Shown piece after piece: positions 59,253 through 64,000 of a stretch of DNA of 64,000 nt. The stretch comes from Zonotrichia leucophrys gambelii (Eukaryota; Chordata; Aves; Passeriformes; Passerellidae). The translations under genes were made by a program, and so were the position numbers. The number at the start of each line of letters is the position of its first letter. The stretch's first letter is position 1. Under the pieces are notes generated by a model. The model ran no database searches, was not told the origin of the DNA, and was given only the letters and a program-made list of their open reading frames with translations. The stretch is from the NCBI RefSeq assembly GCF_028769735.1, contig NC_088169.1, positions 45,351,229-45,415,228 of the forward strand, read 5' to 3'.

Positions 59253-62091
59253 TGCTGACCAGAACAAGAAGGTGAAAGACCTTTAACCTATTTAACTTTT
59301 TTGTTAGTTTGTTTCTAAGAAAGTCCTGCTTTTCCTCACAAACATTTACTGTCTACAACACTGAACTTTTGCTAGACTCCCTCTCCTGCCACCAATCTGT
59401 AAGTAACTACAAAAGAGAAAAGAATCACGTCTTCCTCTCTCTAGTCTTTCCTGTGGGCTTACACAGACAGGAAAAGTGATTATCACTATAAGTAATAGAC
59501 AAAGAATACATTAACAGGATGTTCTTGCCCATCAAAGAATAACAATGAGACCTCTCTACCTCTCCATAGTGCAAAACCCAGATAGGAACATCACAGCAGA
59601 TCCTTTTGCCCTGAATAAATCCTATTTCCTGCAGAGTAGGAATAAGGGCAGCTATGTCTCCAGTCCTGGGGTTACACCATGGTTTGTGGATATGATAATG
59701 AGTCCTCTTCATACTTGGGCATATCCTGGATTAAGAAGACTGTCCCTGTGGATGAAGATGAAGGCTTTATGGAAAAAAAAAAAAAGCAAAAAACTCTTCA
59801 GTAAAATGTCTCCAAAGTTCCTAAATCATTCTAGAGGATTGGAAGGGGGTACAGGTCTTTTAAAATTATTTATAAAGATGTTGCGATATGTTATGGACGA
59901 AGTTCTTAGGTCAGGATCAATCACACGTTGCGTGATCCAGGATCTTTTATCCTCATATGTTGAGAAATAGAAGTAACTAATTTATAAATTTTGAAGTAAT
60001 GAAGAAGTCCCTAGATAGTTATCTAGAAAGCTTGATAAATTGTCCTCCAGAGATGTTAATTTCTCTCCATTGCCCAAAAAGAAATCTAAGCTAATTCTGA
60101 ATTAGAAGTCTCTCATTGATATGGGTAGTAAGCAAGGTGAGTCCCCCCTCTCGCCTTTATTCTTTAGTGTTGCATACATATGCATTTTGCTCGATGCTCA
60201 AAGAAAGAAAAAAAAATGAAAGGGAAATTAAAGACATTTAAAGTTATTTTTTCAATAACTAACTAATATCTTATTCAAAATATTTTGCCTTGGAACTTAA
60301 AGGACTTTTTTCCAGTGTCTACTTCTAAGCATATATTAAGAGGCTTCATCCATGTGCTCAGAGCAGATGCAGAATTCCTCTGCCCTTGCCCCAAATCAGC
60401 CAGGAACTTATGCCACCCAATTAGTGTGTCATTGCTAATGTACACTAATGTACTTTGTTTCTTAGACTTACATGCTTGGGGTTTTTTTTTCCTTTTGGTT
60501 GCCTTTCAGAACAAAAGTTGTGAACTGACATCCCTGCAAACCAGAGATGTAATTTTGAGGTCTTTCGAATTTATTATGGGTCTATATGTGTCATTTGCAA
60601 TTTGAAAACTGTTTAGAAGAATATGCACTTGAGACAAGTACTGAAGGTACTGCAGAAATGGAGAGTGCTGAAATGAAGTAAAAATGTAATAGTCAGAATT
60701 TTGTTTTCTTTTAAAAAGTCATATTTGAGGTAAAGCATATTGTTATGCAAATTTAGGTCCAGTCTGTTCCTGGTATCTTGCTAAGATTTTAATAACATAT
60801 GCAAAAGAGAAACATCAAAGAAAAGTAAAAATTAAACTATTCAAATAACACACACTCAAATACAAACTTAAGAAAAAGAGAAAATAAAAACAAAATCAGA
60901 GGTAGAAAATAAGGTACAAAGGTTTCTGCCATTAAATCTTATGTTAAATATAAACTGAATGGATTTTTCATTCTGAATGTAATCACAAAATAAGACTTGA
61001 ATAGCAAATTTCCTGTTAGATGAAATTATATGTATCCTATGAAATTACAGTTTGCAGAGAGCTCCATATAATCACACCTGAGATCATTAAAGTACTCATC
61101 CATGTTTGTCTGATTTAGGAAAATATATGCATTAGGAGAGTTGTTTTTTAATTTGAATTTTTCAAAATGGCTCAGTGAATATAGACACTAAAATTAAAGT
61201 AGCAATATAGACTTTGTTATTAATAGACCAGTTACTGGAATTCAGCGTGATTAAGAAACACAAAAATCAAATAACTCATGCTGGTTTTGAATAATAGACG
61301 ATACTGAAAAAATGTTTCCATTTTTTATTGAGATTTTGTCTTCATTTTCTTTTCTTATAGCTGTCTGAATAAATGTAGCATCTCAAGCACAGTAATATAG
61401 TTGGAGACAGATGTCATGAATCACTGAACTACCTTGCATCCTAGCATGAGAGAAGTTGTTTAAATTCGTATTCAGCAGGACTTCCCTAATATCAATAATT
61501 CTGAGTTGTTCTCACCCATTAGAGTAATTTAGGTATAGTTTTAAGGGAAAACACACACATACAGGGAATTTGGTAGTTTTGTGGAACCTGGTGGGGAAAT
61601 GTGAAATCTTCTGGATTTAGGTGAGCAGCTTTAGGAATGACATGGAAGTGCAAAATTAACATTTAAAAAGAAGGTGGAGGGAAGGGGAGCTGAAAGAAAA
61701 GGGGGTTATTGAATAATGAGTTATCACAGCTAAATTGTTAAAATTATTTACATTTCATGAATGATCAGGTTTAGTGTGATATAAAGGGTTTGGAAATATG
61801 TGAAGAGATTGTTGGAGCTGTGTTTATGATATTTGGTCCTTCACCTAAATCTCCAGCTTCTGGAGTTTTCTTGACAATATTAGAAAGATTAGTTGATTAG
61901 AAAATATCTTACTCTTAAAATGCAATATGAGGTATGAAATCCTTCAGACAACTTAACAGGATATAAATAAAAACCCAAGGACAACAGGTCCACTTTGATG
62001 ACAGTATCTTACCTTTGGTGAAAAAGGATGAGAACTGGATGTTTGGATTCTCAGTGATGAGTCGTGACATATGGAATTGGATTCTGAACTC

Positions 62092-62112
62092 TGTGTGTGT
62101 GTGTGTGTGTGT
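62092..62112 (+). repeat. (TG)n microsatellite
   Basis: About 10 dinucleotide units of TG. Confidence 0.85.
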
Positions 62113-63935
62113 ATTTGTTTATCTTTCCCAATAATTTTGCTTCCCCTCTGGAAATTATTGCTAATGAAGAAGTGAGAGAAGAATTGTCTTTCATGAATGG
62201 ATGGAGACAACAAAAATGTACTTGAGTTTCTGTCATAAAGAAGCCAAGAATCATCACTCACTCTGGGCTGAAGATTAGTGATGAATAAGCTGTCCAAATG
62301 AATATTTTGGTATTTCATATTTTTAGGAATAAGAGCTACAGAAGGAAATACTGAAAGGGAAAAGGAGATAATGTTAAAATGACAAATAGAAAAACAAGGG
62401 GAAAGGGAAGAACTTACTGGATATCAGTGGGTGTCTTCACACATAGGTTGTAAAACAATTCACATTCTTTATCCTTTCTCATTTTAATTCTGCATAGATT
62501 AATTGAATCTTATCTAAAATTTCTACTTAATACAATTTGTGGGATGTGAAACGAGAGTCTTTTATATTTGTATCTGTTTATGCTTACATGTCTATTAAAA
62601 AGGAGTCTATTATAGTAAAATCAGAGGTGAAATCAGGAAGGAATCAGTATCAGGAATCAAGGCAGGGCAGAGGTAAAACAAAGGCTAGAATTTTTTGGAA
62701 GAAGGAAAAGTTATAAAAGCAAAGACAAGGACAGCAGCATGTATTTAAGCAGGATCTAGGAAAGAGGGGAGAGAACTTAAACAGTATTAACTGATAGTAC
62801 CAGAATCCAGATTTACTTCTGTAAATCAGACCACAAGACTAGTTCCCAGCTAATTCTACACTATATATACTCAGTATACGTGTTTTTTGTTTTTTTTTTC
62901 CTATATGTAATATTTTTTTGCAGCAGGGAGGAAGCAAAAGTGGAGTTACTGCTCTTCAAGGCAGCTTTAAATAGGATAACTCAGGAGACATTTCTGTCTG
63001 CTCCTACAGATCTCTGCCTCAGGCAATAAAAGCCTTTGACTTGCTCCCTCTTCTTAAAAGAGAGATTGTCCTACATATAATAACCTTGCTCAGTATGCTT
63101 ATTCAATATTTCAATATTTATGTCATAATTATATGGACTTTAATGAAGAAACTGTTAGTATATCCTTAAGAGCATTTTCAGATGCTGAAGAAATGAAAGA
63201 GTGTTTACAGAACCCCTATTGGTCTCCTAAAAACACTTAAAAACATGCTCTAAATATGCAAGAATTTAAATTTCTGTAGTTTTCAGAATAGTATTTACAG
63301 AATTTGGTGATCATATATACTTAACAAGGAACCAAACATATAGGAAGGTTGACACTCTAACAGTCTAGAATCTATATCTAGACTCAATAGCTAGAAGCCA
63401 AAGCAGAACAAAATTAAATTATTAAAAATCATATTCTTACAGTGGGAGTAAATAATAATTGAAGCAATAAAGACATTTTAAGTATAAGCTAGTACTTTCA
63501 AAGTTCCAGGGTGATGAAGCATCATGTTTGTCCATGCCTTACAAACATACAAAAAAAGAAAAAATTATCAGACTGGTTTATTAGAGGTCTCTGTTCCATG
63601 AAAGGTATCTTAAAAAGGCTCAAATTTTAAACACTAAAATAAAGGAAAATCTTATTCTTTGAGTTCAGATCCTGTTCTAATCAGTGGATATTTCACTCTT
63701 TGAAATATACTTAGCACATTGCTTTTTTTGCTGAGGCTAGGGCACATTCTAAATTAGGAATTGACAAGTGGTATGGGATCAAAGTTGTGCAAAATTTGTA
63801 CATCACAATGCATACAAGTACTTGATTATTGTGCATAAAAAAATTCATGACTTTGAACTGTGTTTTTACCATTGTTTCAAAACCTTCTGGAGATTGCACT
63901 AGAGTACATCAAACAAATGGCAGAGTCATTTAAAA

Positions 63936-64000
63936 TCCACAAAAAAACACAAAACAAAAAACTAAAACAAAGCCCCTCACAAAAAAAAAAAAAAAATCCA
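63936..64000 (+). repeat. A/C-only low-complexity tract at the window end
   Basis: AAACAC, AAAACAAAAAAC and a final run of A. It continues to the right edge and may be cut off by the window boundary. Confidence 0.65.

Larger units (their letters stand above)
51134..64000. other. AT-rich non-coding DNA
   Basis: No credible gene across nearly 13 kb. The open frames at 51152-51580 and 59545-59970 have no recognisable domain. Two segments of higher complexity (53500-53800, 56530-56830) could be conserved non-coding elements. Simple repeats are listed separately. Confidence 0.5.

Noticed and set aside
59545..59970. 141-codon plus-strand frame with an ATG
   Set aside because: No domain, no conserved motif and a poly-lysine segment from an A-run. 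An overlapping frame on the other strand is equally open.

Overview
The window looks like bird nuclear DNA, most likely from a songbird. It is AT-rich and almost free of host genes. It carries several CR1 LINE fragments in both orientations, solo LTRs of avian endogenous retroviruses (ERVs), and recurring A/C-only low-complexity tracts. I found no convincing host protein-coding exon and no tRNA, rRNA or CRISPR array. The songbird assignment rests on recalled repeat families and was not checked by a search.

The main feature is a nearly complete endogenous provirus at 29446-38682, on the minus strand and much richer in GC than its surroundings. It has two ~686-bp LTRs with TG...CA ends and a perfect 6-bp target-site duplication (TCTAGG). 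An 18-nt primer-binding site has the sequence I know for tRNA-Lys1,2, and a polypurine tract abuts the 3' LTR. Read from right to left it runs 5' LTR, PBS, leader with a splice donor, gag, dUTPase-like/protease/reverse transcriptase, RNase H/integrase, env, polypurine tract, 3' LTR.

Gag ends on a classical A AAA AAC slippery heptamer immediately before its stop, with a strong hairpin and possible pseudoknot downstream. A single -1 shift there opens one frame holding the dUTPase-like domain, protease and RT. Gag has one break near a G8 run and pol has one near the end of RT. Env is an uninterrupted frame with an ATG just after a good splice acceptor.

The provirus looks mosaic. Its gag, dUTPase-like segment and lysine PBS are betaretrovirus-like. 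Its Env has alpharetrovirus-type features: a furin site, an internal fusion loop flanked by cysteines, and CX6CC.

Left of the provirus (1-29440) is AT-rich non-coding DNA. It holds a 71-bp inverted-repeat pair (181-251 / 1694-1764), a degenerate dispersed repeat (2290-2900), a CR1 with a 24-bp-arm palindrome (10557-11250), a solo LTR with 6-bp TSD (14854-15209), a 1.15-kb CR1 (21913-23075), an A/C-only tract (23361-23612) and further CR1 pieces. Right of it (38689-64000) are an LTR-like fragment, a broken retroelement ORF1-like frame (39602-39958), a CCAAT/TATA promoter-like repeat (42360-42660), two CR1 fragments, an ERV LTR (50733-51126) and long AT-rich non-coding DNA.
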